A stretch of DNA of 64,000 nucleotides from Pelagophyceae sp. CCMP2097 (taxonomy: Eukaryota > Sar > Pelagophyceae): the NCBI GenBank assembly GCA_026770575.1, contig MU657181.1, forward strand, positions 203,888 to 267,887, written 5' to 3'. The translations under genes and the position numbers were made by a program. This document shows positions 42,967 through 55,408 of the stretch, in pieces. Position 1 is the first letter of the stretch. Each line of letters starts with the position of its first letter. The notes under the pieces are model-generated. The model saw only the letters and a program-made list of their open reading frames with translations. It did no database searches and was not told the DNA's origin.

Positions 42967-43964
42967 AAGCGACCGCCGCCCGAACGCCGAGCAGCCGGCC
43001 GGTCGCGCTGAGGGAGCATTCGTCGAGCGCGTGCAGCCATGCGCCCCGGGCACGAGGAGCGGCAGGCGCCGGGCGGCGCGGAAAACTGGCGCCCGCTGCG
43101 GAGAATCCAAAGGGCGACACGATCACAATCAATGAGAATCCAAGGGGCCACGCCGTGGTACACACGAGGCGTTGCGATCTTAAGAGCTTCGTCCTCAGCG
43201 CCCGCAGGGGATCGAGCGAGACGTCAATAGTTTCCTTCTGGGAGAGGGGCCTTCCTTGCCGGCGGGACCCACGAAGGCGCCGGGCCGGCGGTACAGCTAT
43301 GCGTGGTGGTGGGCGTCCTCCCGGAGGTCGAGAGTTGCGGCTCAACGAAATGTCGCGCGCCGCTGCATCAAAGAGGCGACGGCTGCGACGGCCTCGCGGC
43401 GCGTCGAACCGCGGAAAACGCGCTTGAGCTGATGGCATGGCACGTCCAAGGGCCGCACCGCCGGTTCTGCGGCCTTCGAGGCCCCGCGGACCGGCACGCT
43501 GCGGCACCTTCGTTGCGGGGCCGAAGAGGTCGTTGTGGCGAGCAGGCGTGGAGCGGCATTCGCGAAGAAGAGACGCGCAGGCGTCCACGGACGCAGCGAT
43601 AGACCCACGCCGGCGCGTCCTCGAGACCAGCCAAGACGCCGAGCCACTGCCGCTCCCACCCGAGGCCCGTCCGGCACGGCCCGCCCGAGAGATGGCCGGC
43701 CTCCTCGGCGGCGTGATGCAGTGGAGCCACGCCGCCGGTGCGACGGCCGGCGACCACAATCACCGCACCCCCGCCGCTACTACCGGCATCGGACGCATCG
43801 GACGCGGCAGCGGCTGCGCCCCGAGGCCAGGATGACCTCGCCGCCGCGCCGGGAATTCCGGGAACTTCGGAAAGTTTTTGAAATAGAGATTTGATTGGAT
43901 CCCGAATGTCATAAAAAATATCTGAGTGTGAGCCGCTTTTGCGCCGGCGCCGCGGCGTGGTCCC
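42967..43964. other. 1-kb region without a recognised gene
   Basis: GC-rich with only shadow open frames until 43860-43925, where an AT-rich patch (TTTTGAAATAGAGATTTGAT) lies just upstream of the fucokinase start. The patch is a plausible promoter. Nothing else is supported. Confidence 0.4.
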
Positions 43965-46900
43965 ATGCCGCGCGTGGCCGTCGTCGTGACGGCGGCGAAC
44001 GACGCGCAGGCCGACGCGTGCGTGCGATGTCCTCTAAGAACCATGTGCTCTTGGAAGAAGCATCGATGCACGACGAAAGGACCCTCGAATCGGAAGAAGC
44101 CTCGATGCCCGCCGACGCAGCCTCACCTCATCGATCCACAGGTACCGCGCGGAGCTGCGCGCGCGGCGGGCGCAGCTGCCGACAGGTCCGTTTGGCGCCC
44201 GACGTTGGACGAGGCGGCTCTCGACCGACGCCGGGTGGGACGGACGCGCGCCCGTCTAGGTGCGGTGCTGCTGGCCGTGGCGGACCCCTCGGGCAGCCGC
44301 ATCGGGTCGGGCGGCGGCACGCTCAACGTACGTGCCGGTGGCGCACGCGCGTCGGCGAGGACGACGGCGGCCTCGCAGAGGATGCTGGGAGCGTCAGGCG
44401 CGCGGAGCGTCATCGTAGGCCCTCGTCGCGGTCCACGACGAGCTCCACGACGCGGACGCGGCCTGGGCCCAGACCACGCTCGTCGTCGTCGTCCACTCTG
44501 GCGGCGACTCGCAGCGGTCGCCGGCGCAGTCGGTCTGCGGCAAGGCCTGGGCGTGCCTCCCGACGGCGTCGATGGAGACGCCCTTCGACCTCTTATTCGC
44601 GCAGCTGCTGAAGCTCTGCGACGTCGAAAAGGCCGGCCTCGTCGTCGCCTGCTCCGACGTCCTGCTCCTGCTGCCGGAGTTGGAAGCGCACGCTTTATCG
44701 GAATTAAAGGGCGTGACGGGTCTGGCGATTCTCGCAGACGGCAAGACGTACGGACCCAAGCACGGCGTGTACGTCGCGGCGGGCGGGTCGACGGACGGCG
44801 CCGTGGCGTGCGGCGCGTTTCTGCAAAAAGCGTCTTTTGAATCTTTGGTCGCGGCGGGCGCCGTGGACGCAAACGGCAACGTCGCGCTAGACTCGGGCGC
44901 CGTCTATTTCGACGCGCCGACGACTTTTAAGCTGCTCCACCTCGGCCTTGGCACTTTAAAGGCCTGTACTTACCGCGGCCACGACTACGGGTTGAAGGCG
45001 ATGCGCATCGAGCTGTATTCCGACGTTTTGATCGCGTTGAAGGGTGCCGGCATGGACGGCTTTGGCCGTTACGCGGCGTTGCAAGCCGACGAGAAGGATG
45101 CCGTCTCGGTTTCGGCGTTCCGGTCCGCTCTGTGGGAGGCGCTGAGTGCCACGCAGTTGAATGTGTTGACGCCCAAAGGGGGGCGATTCGCGCACCTCGG
45201 CACGACGCGCGAGTTCGTGGAACTTGTCACGACCGGGGCGTCCGTCTTCCGCGACGCGCTGAGCCTGGTCAACGAGTCGCGGTGCCATTTCACCGCTGCT
45301 CCGGAAAGCGCGCGCGGCGAGTACGCCGTTTCGGTGAACTCGGTCCTCGGCGCGGCGCGGCTCGGCGACGGGTGCGTCGTGGAGCACTGTCATTTTGAAG
45401 GCGCGACGGTCGGTGCGGGGAGCTTGGTGTCCGGTTTTCGAGCATCGCGCAGCTTGAACGTCACCGCGGGCATGCTGCTGCAGCAGCTCGCTTTAGTGGA
45501 CGGCCGCTTCGTGGTCGTGGCCTTTGGCGTGCGCGACGAGATGAAGCAGGACTTGGTCTACGCGGGCGAACCCTTGCGAGCCACTTTGACACGCCTGCGC
45601 GTCTCAAGAGACGACTTGTGGGATGCAAACGATTCGAGGACGCTCTGGTCCGCGCGGCTCTTCGTGCCGCACGAGGACGCGGCTACAGCGGCGGCCGTAG
45701 GGGCCTTTGTTGCCGGGTGCGGCTCCGCGGACGCTGCAGCCGCCGAGCGCATCTGGAGAAGCTGCGAGCCCTGCGACCGTCTCAGCATGCGCGACGTCCT
45801 ATCGCTCGGCGACAAGAAAGCAGAGTTCAAGTGGCGGCGGAGCGTGGCCGCGCAAGTGACGGCCGCGAAGTTAGCAGACAAAATCGCGGCTCTGAGACTC
45901 GGCGAAGACGACACGGCGCTCCACGACCTCCGAGACCAGGCGCGCGGCTGCGTCGACGACGCCCTCGCCCAAAGCGGCGCGGATGTGACAGCTCTGGAGC
46001 CGTTTTTTGACGTCTTAGAACAACTCGCGTCCACGGCCGGCGCGTCCACGGCCAGCGCGTCCACGGGCAGCGCGGCGCTGGCGGCGCTCGCCGCGCTCGC
46101 GCTGCGCTGCGCCGCGCCGCGGCATGATGCCTTGGAGCTGTCGACGGAGCAGCTCCGGGTCCTCACCGTGCCAGAGCTCCGCACCCTGCGAACAGCGCTC
46201 CTCGACGAGCCCTCGACTGGCGCCGCCAAGCGCTGCGCCGCGCTCTACCTCCGCGCCGCCGCCGCCGCCGCCGAATCGCAACGGGGCGTCAGCACGGGCG
46301 CCTCTGCACCCGTCGCACCCGTCGACGGCGCCTCTTTAGCCGTTGACACATACGCCTCGTCGACGGCGGCGACCGCGACGAAGATCGACGCCGCGCGCGA
46401 CGACGCTCCGCGGAGCACGTTCCTCTGGGCGCACCGCGTCGACGCGGCAATGGTCGCGACGCCGCTCGACGCGACGTTGAAAGTGGCTCCTGCGGTCGGC
46501 GGGGCGGCGGAGGACGGGCCGGAGGCCGCAGAGGCGACGTGGGACGTCATCGTTGTGACGGCGGACACTCTTGCGCAGGCCGAGGCGTACGCGTGGAGTT
46601 TGAGGGGTCGGAGGAGGACTGATAGGCTGCGAGGCGGAGGCGAACCTCGGGTCATTTCTGTCTCTACAAAGATCCACGCAACATCGCACCGCCTCGGCTC
46701 GGGCGGCGCGACGCTGCACGCTCTGCTCCGCGTCGCGGAAGAGCTTTGCGCTGCTCTGGGGCGCGACCGCGTGGACGGCGACGTTTTGGCGGGCAAGCGG
46801 ATTCTCGTGCTGCACTCGGGCGCCCAAGAGGCCAACGGCGGCGCGCTCTGGCTGCCGGCGCGCCACCGCGTCACGTGATGAGACGCGGGGCCCGTGGATC

Positions 46901-49900
46901 CGAGAGTGTCAGTCCATTCTTTCGACGCGGAGCCTCAATACAACTTTTGGCCGAGAGTTCTGTCAGTCCATCTTTCTTTCGACGCGGAGCCTCAATACAA
47001 CTTTTGGCGCGGCCTTTGCCATCACCGGTCAAGGTGCCCCTTGTAGGTGCCCCTCGTCGACGCTTCGGGGACGGCGGCGCTGGACTCGGTCGACGCCGTC
47101 CTCGCGGCGGCGGACGCGGCGGCGCGATTCCAAGGCAGGCTCGAGGCGGGCGTCTGGATCGCCTCTGGCGAACTTGTATTGTCTCCGACGGCAGTCCGCG
47201 CCCGCGCCAATGTTCGGAAGACGCGGGGACGACGGTGCGAGCGGCAGAGGCGAGACGCGTCTGGAAAGGCTCTTGGGTTCTTCTGGAGCGAGTGCCTTTG
47301 GGTCGGCGGTGGGTCGGCATGGCCATTCGAAGCACGGCCGTTGGTAGGTTGCCGCGCTCGGGGAACAGCGCTGGGACACCTCGGGCCTCACCGTCCTCGC
47401 GGTGGCCTGCGCCATCGCCGTCGCAGAGGCGCACGGCGTTTTCGCGCTCGAGCAGGGGGCGGCGTCGCACGCACCGAGGGTCTCCAAGTTTGCGTATCAG
47501 TCGAAGACTCTATACGATGACGGTTTCGCGCTCCAGCCGCAAGACGACGCCAATTTCGCCGTCGCCTGCGGCCTCATGCGGCTCTGCCCCGACTCGGCGG
47601 CGGCGTTGCTGGAGGCGCACGCGGTGCGGCCGTTTGCGGCCGGCGTCGACCGTCTGGGAAACACGGCGATGGCGCGTCCTCGTACCGCAACCGGAAGCCC
47701 ATATTTCGCCAAACAGCTTCTCGTCGTGCACGGACCTCGGCGTCGACGACGGCCTCGAGCCGGAGCCGTTTTCGCTCTTCCTCGACGTGCTGCCCGCGCT
47801 GCTGCCGGAGAGTGCGGGCGAGGCCGCAAATGTCAAGGCTTTGAGGGATGTCCTCAGAGGCCGCGTCGGCCTGAATGCGCAGTGCGTTTACGGCGAGCAG
47901 TTCGAGCTGCTCAAGCGGCCCGCGGACTACGCCAGGATCGCCAGGTGCGGCGAACCGCCGACGAGGGTGATGCGAGGGTGATGCGCAAGACTGACTTGCC
48001 CATGAAATGGTCTCAATGCGGACCTTCTCCCATTGTCAATGAGGTTTATTGATATAGACCCCTCCGGACTAGAGCCCCACCCAGGGTGGATTCTAAGCAA
48101 GCAATGAGCCTGTTGCAGGTACGGCGGCGACGCGCTCGTGCTCAACTCCGAGGTGCGCGGCGCTGACGGCATCGCGCGGCTCGGGCGCGCGTGCGTCGTC
48201 GCGAACGCGAGTTTGTGCGGGGATTGGTCGATCGGTGAAAAAGCCGTGGCCATCGGTTTAAGAGGCGCTGTGACCGTCCCCGCAAACGTCGTCGCGCAGC
48301 GCGTCGCGCTCGAATGCGGCGGACACGCCCTGATAGCCGCGCCGTGGTGCGCTCTCGAAGGTCTTTTAGAGGCGCTCGCAGCGAACAAGGTCGGCCTCAG
48401 AAACGTCTGGGCCGGCGGCGGCGGCGCTTTTGAAGACGCGCGGCTGTTCCCCGTCGTCCAAGACGAAGACGGCGACGCGCTGCCGCTCTGGCTCTTCGCT
48501 GCCGCATCGGCGCCGGCCGTCGAGCACGCGGCGGTCTCGGAGTCGGCCTTTGGCGGTTTCGAAGTCGCGCGAGAAGTGGTCGAAAAGTGGCTCGCTGCAC
48601 CGCGCGTCTCGTACGCCGGCGCTTTGCGCCGCTGCGACGTTTCCGCGGAGCACCAATGGGCGGTGGAACTCACGGCGAGGCACCACCTGCACGCAATGGC
48701 CGAAACTTTACAACAGAGGCGCATGGACTCGCTAACCTGCCGCTTCGAGCACTGCGCCGCTTTGTCAAAGAGGCCCGGCGCCCACGGCCTCCTCGACCGC
48801 GTGCTGTGCGTGCTCGAGGCCGTTGCGCTCAGCGCAGACTTGGACGTGGCCGCGAGGGCCTTGGCCTGTTGCGCAGAGGCTCTTGTATGCTTCACCGGCG
48901 ACAAATCGACGCTCGTGCGCAGCGGCCCGGCGCGCAACGCAGAGTGGGCAGAGGCCCTCTCGCTGCTGGACAGCGACGCGGAGACGGCCGTGCTGGCGCT
49001 GCGGGTGGTTCGGAGGAAGTGGCTCGCTTCGGCGCCACCGGGCGTCGACGCGGAGCGGGCGGTGCGGTGCGCGCGGCACTACGACGCGGCGGCGGCGCGC
49101 CTCGTGAGACGCGCCGTGGCGCAATCGATCTCGAAACCGAATTTGGAAAGGTCCTTTAAACGCACGCGAGACGACGGTTTCGAGCTGTTTACTGCCACGG
49201 CGCCGTGCCGGATCGACGTCGCCGGCGGGTGGTCCGACACGCCGCCGATCGCCTTTGAGCTCGGCGGGTCGGTGGCGAACGTGGCGGTGTTGCTGGACGG
49301 AACGAGGCAAATCGGCGCCACCTGCCGGCGCGTGCCTCTCCAGCAAGGGATCGTCGTCGTATTGGAGCACTTGCACCGCGCGGACGAGCGCGTTTTCTTG
49401 AGCGCGCTATGCGACTTTGGCGACCGGAGCAACCCGCAGGCGCTTCGACCGCGTCGGGGATTGCTCCACCCTTTGGGAAAGTGCCATCACAGAGCGGTAT
49501 CACAGAGGGTCGTTCTTGCAAGACGGGTCCCGCGAAATGCCCTTGCAAACGCCTCGAAAATAGGCCCCCGCAGCTTTAATAAAGTGCTGCCTCGTCGTCG
49601 ACGGCGTCGTCGACGCCCGCGGCGCCGCGCTCGCTCAGCAGCTCCGAGCCAAAATCGGCGCGGGGCTCGAGATCAGGACGTGGTCGCGCGTGCCGACGGG
49701 GTCGGGCCTCGGCACTTCGTCCATCCTCGCCGCCTGCGTCCTTGCGGCGCTCCGGGGCGCAACGGTCCGAGGCTATGCCGTCGACCGCGCGGAAATCGTC
49801 AACGCAGTCATGGCAGTCGAGCAGGAGCTCACCACGGGCGGCGGCTGGCAGGACAACGTCGGCGGCGTCTACGGAGGTACAATCGGGCACGGGTTGAGAT

Positions 49901-50759
49901 TGTGCGAAGACGAAGAGCCGCGGGATGAAAGGCCACGACAGAGCGAGAGCATGTAGAGCGCGCACCGCCGCTAGGCGCCAAGCTCGCGACGTCGCCCGCG
50001 GCGCTGCCTTTGGTCGTCGAGACGAGTTGCATTTCGATGGCGCGGCCGGCGGCGTTCGACGGCCACCTCGTCCTCGCCTACACGGGCAGGGCCCGGCTCG
50101 CCAAGACGCTCCTCCAGACGGTGCTGCGCCGCTGGCACGCGCGCAGCGCGAAGACGGTGGAAACGTGCGCGGCGCTTGTGGCCAACGCCCACGCCGCGGC
50201 GGACGCGCTGCGGCGAGGTACGCTTTCCTGTGTCAAAATGGCGAAAGGGCCCTCGAGCGCGTCGGATGCGCTTCTAGGCGACGTCGCCGGCGTCGGCGGT
50301 TGCCTCGACGCGTGCAAAGGCCGCGCCTGTGTGGAAACCCGGACCGTTGCCGAAAAGAACGAATCGTCGCAGCCGGTGACGGCGCCGCTAGGTATTGGCA
50401 GCACAAGCGGGCTTTTGCGGAAGGTGCGGAGCCGCCCTTTGTGCGGCAGATTCTCAAAGCGCTGCGGCCTCTGATCCACGGCGCGGCGCTGTGCGGCGCG
50501 GGCGGCGGGGGTTTCTTGGTCCTCGTCACGCAAGAAGCCGACGCAGTCGACGCGCTGCGAAAGGCGCTCGTCGACTTTGCCGCAGAACACGACCCGCGCC
50601 CAACCGCGCCGGGCGGCAGATCCGGGAGTCCCAGAGCTTTACGGGGTTTGAGAGAGTTTTACGGGGTTTTATACGTGCCCTCTCAGGTCGCTCGCCAACG
50701 GCATTACGTTCCACCGCGCGACGATGGACCACCAAGGCCTCACGCTCACAGCATCCTAG
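43965..50759 (+). CDS. FKP: Fucokinase/GDP-fucose pyrophosphorylase with duplicated pyrophosphorylase domain
   Basis: A multi-exon gene of roughly 2000 residues. Clear exons: 43965-44017, 44142-44185, 44260-44327, 44419-46869, 47047-47193, from 47348, from 48122, about 49570-49877 and from 49962. Domain 1 (to about residue 580) has MPRVAVVVTAANDAQADAYR, RIGSGGGTLN and VVVHSGGDSQRSPAQSVCGK, the nucleotide-sugar pyrophosphorylase motifs, then a beta-helix part. Domain 2 restarts in the same exon with TWDVIVVTADTLAQAEAYAW, RLGSGGATLHALL and ILVLHSGAQEANGGALW, where the R-P-GK residues are missing. The GHMP kinase follows: APCRIDVAGGWSDTPPIAFE, VPTGSGLGTSSILAA, TTGGGWQDNVGGV and LCGAGGGGFLVLV, ending GITFHRATMDHQGLTLTAS. 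FKP makes GDP-L-fucose from fucose in the cytosol. Some middle and late junctions are unresolved. Confidence 0.85.
46908..47010 (+). repeat. Intronic tandem duplication
   Basis: Two adjacent copies of a block of about 50 bp (GTCAGTCCAT...CTTTCGACGCGGAGCCTCAATACAACTTTTGG) lie in the fucokinase intron between 46869 and 47047. They differ by a few inserted bases. Confidence 0.75.
48055..48110 (+). repeat. Dispersed element, copy C (inside a fucokinase intron)
   Basis: GACCCCTCCGGACTAGAGCC, then CCACCCAGGGTGGATTCTAA and GCAAGCAA. This is the cleanest copy. It lies in the intron between the exon ending about 47945 and the one starting 48122, close to the acceptor TTGCAG|G. Confidence 0.65.
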
Positions 50760-51379
50760 ACGCCTCTTTCACGGCGACGACGAAAGCTTTGCGCCCTATG
50801 AATCCAAGTGCACACTCGAATAAAGGGCCCCAAAGCCCCCCAATCGTCTTGGATCCCCTGGTTCGAATCTCGCTCCCCTTACGTGTCATCGCGTGCCGGA
50901 CCGGAGCGAATTTGCGGGCTCCGGGCCCGGCGTGGCGGACCGGAGCGCCGGGGGGTCTTGTATCTGAGATGCACAAACTGCAGATCGGCCCAATCTGTCG
51001 ATTCTTTGAGAGTGGCGATGCACGGGACGGACGCGATATCTGATATAATCGGGCTGCGTAGTTTTGAATTCTACGATGGAGATGTGTCGTCCGCTTTGCC
51101 TCGATCGACGTTTAGCAGAAGTTAGAGCCATTAGAAGTCAGGTTAGGTTTTAGGTTAGGGTTAGGGTTAGGGTTAGGGGTTAGGTTAGTTTCTTACATAA
51201 AAACATGCGCCTCGACGAGGCCTTTCCAACGCTGTATCGCACGCCACGAACGACGCACTACAACCCGACCGAATTTACACGCGGAGCTTTTATTAATGCA
51301 GATTGGACGAATTCGATGCCCCAATCTACAGATTGGGCCGCCCAATCTGCAGATTGGGCCGATCCGCAAATTGTGTCTC
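50760..51379. mobile_element. Inverted-repeat element carrying telomeric repeats
   Basis: Left arm about 50963-50998 and right arm about 51351-51386 are inverted copies (about 29 of 35 positions match by eye, sharing GATCGGCCCAATCTG). Between them lie (TTAGGG)-type repeats at 51141-51190 and palindromes such as CCCAATCTGCAGATTGGG at 51341-51358. No open frame for a transposase is visible, so it could be a MITE-like non-autonomous element or a repaired break with captured telomere DNA. The stop codon of the neighbouring C2/ankyrin gene lies inside the right arm. Confidence 0.55.
51141..51190 (+). repeat. Interstitial telomere-like repeat (TTAGGG)n
   Basis: Reads GGTTAGGTTTTAGGTTAGGG followed by three further TTAGGG units and decayed TTAGG units. 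TTAGGG is the common eukaryotic telomere unit. Here it is internal, with genes on both sides. Confidence 0.85.
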
Positions 51380-54300
51380 TCATATCCGGAGGCGTTTGGG
51401 CGCTTCGAGGGTAGATTTCGCGTGCATCGACTGCCTCTGTCTACGGTCCGGGATGCCCGCGGTGAGCTGCTGCTTTGCAAACGTGCGCATGCCGCTCTGG
51501 AAGTCTGATCGGAGTGGGGCGGGCCCGTACGTCAGCGCGAGCTTGGCTTTGGTCGCCGCGTCGTGAGGTTCTCGCAGCGCCGAGACCATGCCGTCGAAGC
51601 GGTCCGCCAGGCCCGCGCGCCGCGTCCGCAGCTTGAGCATCTGCGTGCCGTTGATCTCGCCGCCGCGCCACCGAGAGTAGTCGGCGACGACGTGCGCGTC
51701 GAAGTCCGCGCGCACCGCGGCTCGCTTCGCCTCAAACCGCTCCTGCGCCGCCGCCTGCGCCAAGGCCTCCTTGGCCCGCTCCAGCCCTAAAGCCGCGGCG
51801 AGGGCTTCTCGCTCGTGCGCGTCGCGCGCCTTGTGCAGCTCAAAAAGCGTGGACGGGTCGGCGCCCGCGTCGCGGGCGCGGTCCGCGGGAGTCTTGCCAA
51901 AGGCGTCGACGTCGGCCCCGTTCGCGCCGTGGCGCAGTAACAGACGCACGATGGAGAGTTTCGAGGCGTAGTGCAGCGGCGACTGCCGGTACTTGTTGTG
52001 CGATTGAGCACTCGCGCCGAGCTGTAAAAGCACAAATAAAGTGTGCCGCCGCTCCTGCGATGCGGCGAGGTGGGCGGGCGTGTCTCGGCCGAAGAGGGTT
52101 CGGACGTCGAGTCTGGCGCCGTACTTTCCCACGAGGAGTCGGACCACGGCGTCTTGCCCCGCCTGCGCCGCCTCGTGCAGCAGCGCTCGGCCTCGCCGCG
52201 ACCCGCGCTCCTCCAGAGCGCTGCGCAGCTCGCCCTTTTTCTTGCACTCTTCGAGGTACGCCCTTAAAGTGCCCACTTGACCATTGGACGCCGCTTCATA
52301 TACGACGTCGTCAAACCCCCGTAAAGTGATACGGCCGTCCCAAGCCACGCTCGTCTGCAAGGCTTCCGCCGTGGCCTCGATGACTTCGTCGACGGGCTGG
52401 CGGACGAGCGAGGCGAGGAAGCGCCGCGCCGCCGCCGCCGCCTCTGCGGCGTCGATGCTCTCGCGCCGAAGCTTGAGCTTGAATAAACGCGCCGCCTCCA
52501 AGGCTTCGGCTTGAGCCGCCTCTCTCGCGGCGCCCTTGGCGGCGCGTTCAGCGTCTAATTCCGGTCTATACCTCCACTGGAGCACCAGCTCGACCTCTGA
52601 TACGACTCTGGACTTGGTCTGGTCATACAAAGAGTGCCATCTCCGGTGCACTCGGCGGTCCAGCAGCGGCTTCAGCTCGATTTCGCACTGGCATAAAAAG
52701 TCGTCGAAGCTCACTTGGTCGTGGTCGTACATGGCCACTGTCACCACCTCGGACGCCTGGCACTCGAACGCAAACGCCTCTCGCCACACGGGGTGCAGCG
52801 TCTTCTTCCGGACTTGCGACGTGTGCACCACGGTGCCGCGCAGCGAGAAGACGGCGTACGGGTCCGAAGAGCCCTCGACCTAGATTCGGCATCTTTCCCG
52901 TGACGGTTTCAAACGTCGACCCTCGACGCCGCCACGTACGTTGTGCCGTCCCATCAGGTTCGCGAGCTCGCCGGCGGCGGATCGGTCGGCGATGGGCAGG
53001 TCGCGCGCGCGGTGCAGCGCCACGACGAGCTCGTTTGGCCACTCTTCGAAGTGTTGCTCTTCCTCGTTCAAGTTTGCTTTTTCCTCGTCCAAGGGTTGGT
53101 AGACGTTCTCGGCGTTGTGCCACCAAGACGTCGCCAGGTACACCGACGCCCCGTCTAACTTCGGACCGACGGAACCGTCTACAGAGGACCCGTCGATGTC
53201 GTACCAGCCTTCCAAATTTTTGTGGGGCTTTATCGAGACGAACGTCTGGCCGAGGATCCGATCCTTGTCAGTCACCGAGTTCACTTCTCGGAGCCGGATG
53301 ACCACATGGTACGGTGCAACGTCGCCCTCGAACCTTTCCAGCGGCCTTGAATAAATCTCTCGCCACGTGGCGTCTTGGGCTCGGTCCCTCGCCGCGGATC
53401 GCCACGGCCGCGGGAACGCGCCCGGCCCGCACGAAAACTCCACGCGCAAAGAGTCACCGGCGTGGCCCACGGCGTTGCCGATTCGCGCGATGAGGCCTGT
53501 GTTTGGCGATGGGCCCAGGAGGCCGCGGCCGCGGAAGAGCGCCAGCCGCAGTTCGTTTGGCGCAAGGTCCGAATGGTCCGCTTCAAACGGCGAGAAGATG
53601 GAGTCCCGGTTGAACCGCGCCTGCATCACGATCAAGACTTCCCCGAGCGTATCGCCGTCGTCCGCATTCGAATCGGTCAGCGAGTGCCAGGCGCGAAAAG
53701 CCTTTCCCGGATTGGCCAAGACGTCGTCCAGCGGCAGCGAAACGCGGCCGAGCAGGTCGTCTGAACCGACCAGATCCCAGTCCCAGACGGATACAGCCGC
53801 CTCGGACTCGTCGCCGAAGAGCTCAAAGGCCAAAGCCTCGTTCCACACCGGCGCCAACGTCTTCTTCTTCGTTTTTGTAACCTGCCAAGACGACCCGACG
53901 GCCACGCGCGTGTAGGGGTCCGACGACGCCGCCAAGCTTCGAAACGGCAGCGAGACGGCGGCGTCGGCGGCGCGCAAGCCTTTGGCGCGGCAGACTGCGA
54001 TGCGGATTTCGTTTGGGAAACCCGCGTAGCACTCGGCGTCCAGAGCCTCGTCGAAAAACGGGCGGTCCTCCGACGGGTCCGCGGCGGGGTCGTACGCGAG
54101 CTTCAAAGCGAGCTCGACCTCGCCGCAGTCTTCATCATCGTCGTTGGCCAGGCCTTGGAGATCGGCGGCGTTTAACAAAAGGTGCCACGTCGCGGGCGCC
54201 GATCCGTCCGCTTCCAGCTCTGGCAAGTCTGCAATGTCAATCTGCAGGCCGCCGAGGAAGTCGTCCGGATCGGCAAGGTCCCAGTCCCAGACGTTTACGG

Positions 54301-55118
54301 TGACGTAGTCGAGGCCTTTTTTGAGGGGCACCGTTGCGACCTCGAGCCACAATGGCTCCAACGACTTTTTAATAGTCTTGGATTTGAACTTGGCGCCGTC
54401 GGCGCCGGCGCGCAGCGTCAGGTACGGGTCCGACGACGGCACGCCGCCGAGCGCCTTGATCAGGGGCCGGTCCGCGGCTTTCAAACCACGGGCCTGGATC
54501 ACAGCCACTCGAAGTACGTTCGGCGGTCTATCAGCGTAAAACGCGTCGTCGTCGTCTTCGTCGCGAACGAACCACCTCGTCGCCGCCGCCTCGGCCAGAG
54601 CGTCGCTGCGTTCGTTGCCCGTGCCCGCTGCTAAAGCCAATCTGACCTCGACGTCTCCAGACGCGTGCGTTTCGGGCGCCACCGCCTCCAAAGTGAGCCA
54701 GGCCGCGGCACCGCCGCCCACATTGGCGATTCGGGACAGCGCAAAGTCGGCGCGGCCGAGGAGCGTGTAGGACCCGAAGCGGTTCCAATCCCAAACTTCG
54801 AATCTCACCAACGGCAAAGGCGCTTTCACATCGTCGAAGACAAAGCGGCAAGGTGGATCCCACTCCGGCGCCAGCGTCTTCTTCTGGATCGGCGTCTTCA
54901 GAGCCTTGCCTCCCAGAGGCGTGCCGTCGGGGCGGATTAGGTGCACGGAGACAAACGGGTCCGACGTGCCACTCTTGTCCGCCGCGCGCCTACGAAAGGC
55001 AGTCGCGCGGGTGCGGCGCGACGGACGCGGACCGGCGGTGTGGCCTGTGGGACGCGGCGGCGCACAGGCCGCGCGCCTTGATCACGTCCACATTCAGGCG
55101 GCCCGTCGTCCAGACCAT
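51380..55118 (-). CDS. Tandem C2-domain and ankyrin-repeat protein
   Basis: Three exons, 55118-55066, 54989-52940 and 52879-51380, give 1200 residues. Five C2-type units are visible. They start at VDVIKARGLRAADKSGTSDP, LRVAVIQARGLKAADRP, IRIAVCRAKGLRAAD, LRLALFRGRGLLGPSP (degenerate) and LVVALHRARDLPIADRS, mostly with SDPY and VWDWD calcium-loop motifs. After a helical linker come three or four ankyrin repeats (GRALLHEAAQAGQDAVVRLL, GRDTPAHLAASQERRHTLF, SPLHYASKLSIVRLLLRHGA). A charged C-terminal region ends within the inverted-repeat element. Tandem C2 proteins bind membranes in a calcium-dependent way, as in ferlins or MCTPs, but no transmembrane helix is seen here. Further short introns inside exon 2 are possible. 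Confidence 0.87.
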
Positions 55119-55408
55119 CGTCGCGCCGGGCGGGGCCAAGCGTAGAGAGAGACACGGGCCGCCCAAGTCCTCCTCGTGGCACCGGCGGACAACACCGGGA
55201 GGAGACGGGTCCCGGGCTCTCTGCGCGCGCGCGGCGCACTGGTCGCTAAAAAAACGCCTCTCGCGTGAACGATCGCCGTTGCCTCGTTGGAACTCCAGCC
55301 GCGCGCCCTCCCTCTCGTGCCTCCTCTCTCACGGCCCTCGCAGACGGCCCTGCTCGCCCCAGCAAGAAGGATCCGGTGGAAGCCGGGCAAGAAAGGGCAG
55401 GAAACTCG

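Noticed and set aside
42338..43759. 473-codon minus-strand open frame
   Set aside because: It is antisense to the Gly/Gln-rich tail of the RRM protein and low complexity throughout.
50858..50880. tRNA-like B box GGTTCGAATC
   Set aside because: The flanks cannot form a T-arm stem and no A box or acceptor stem lies upstream.
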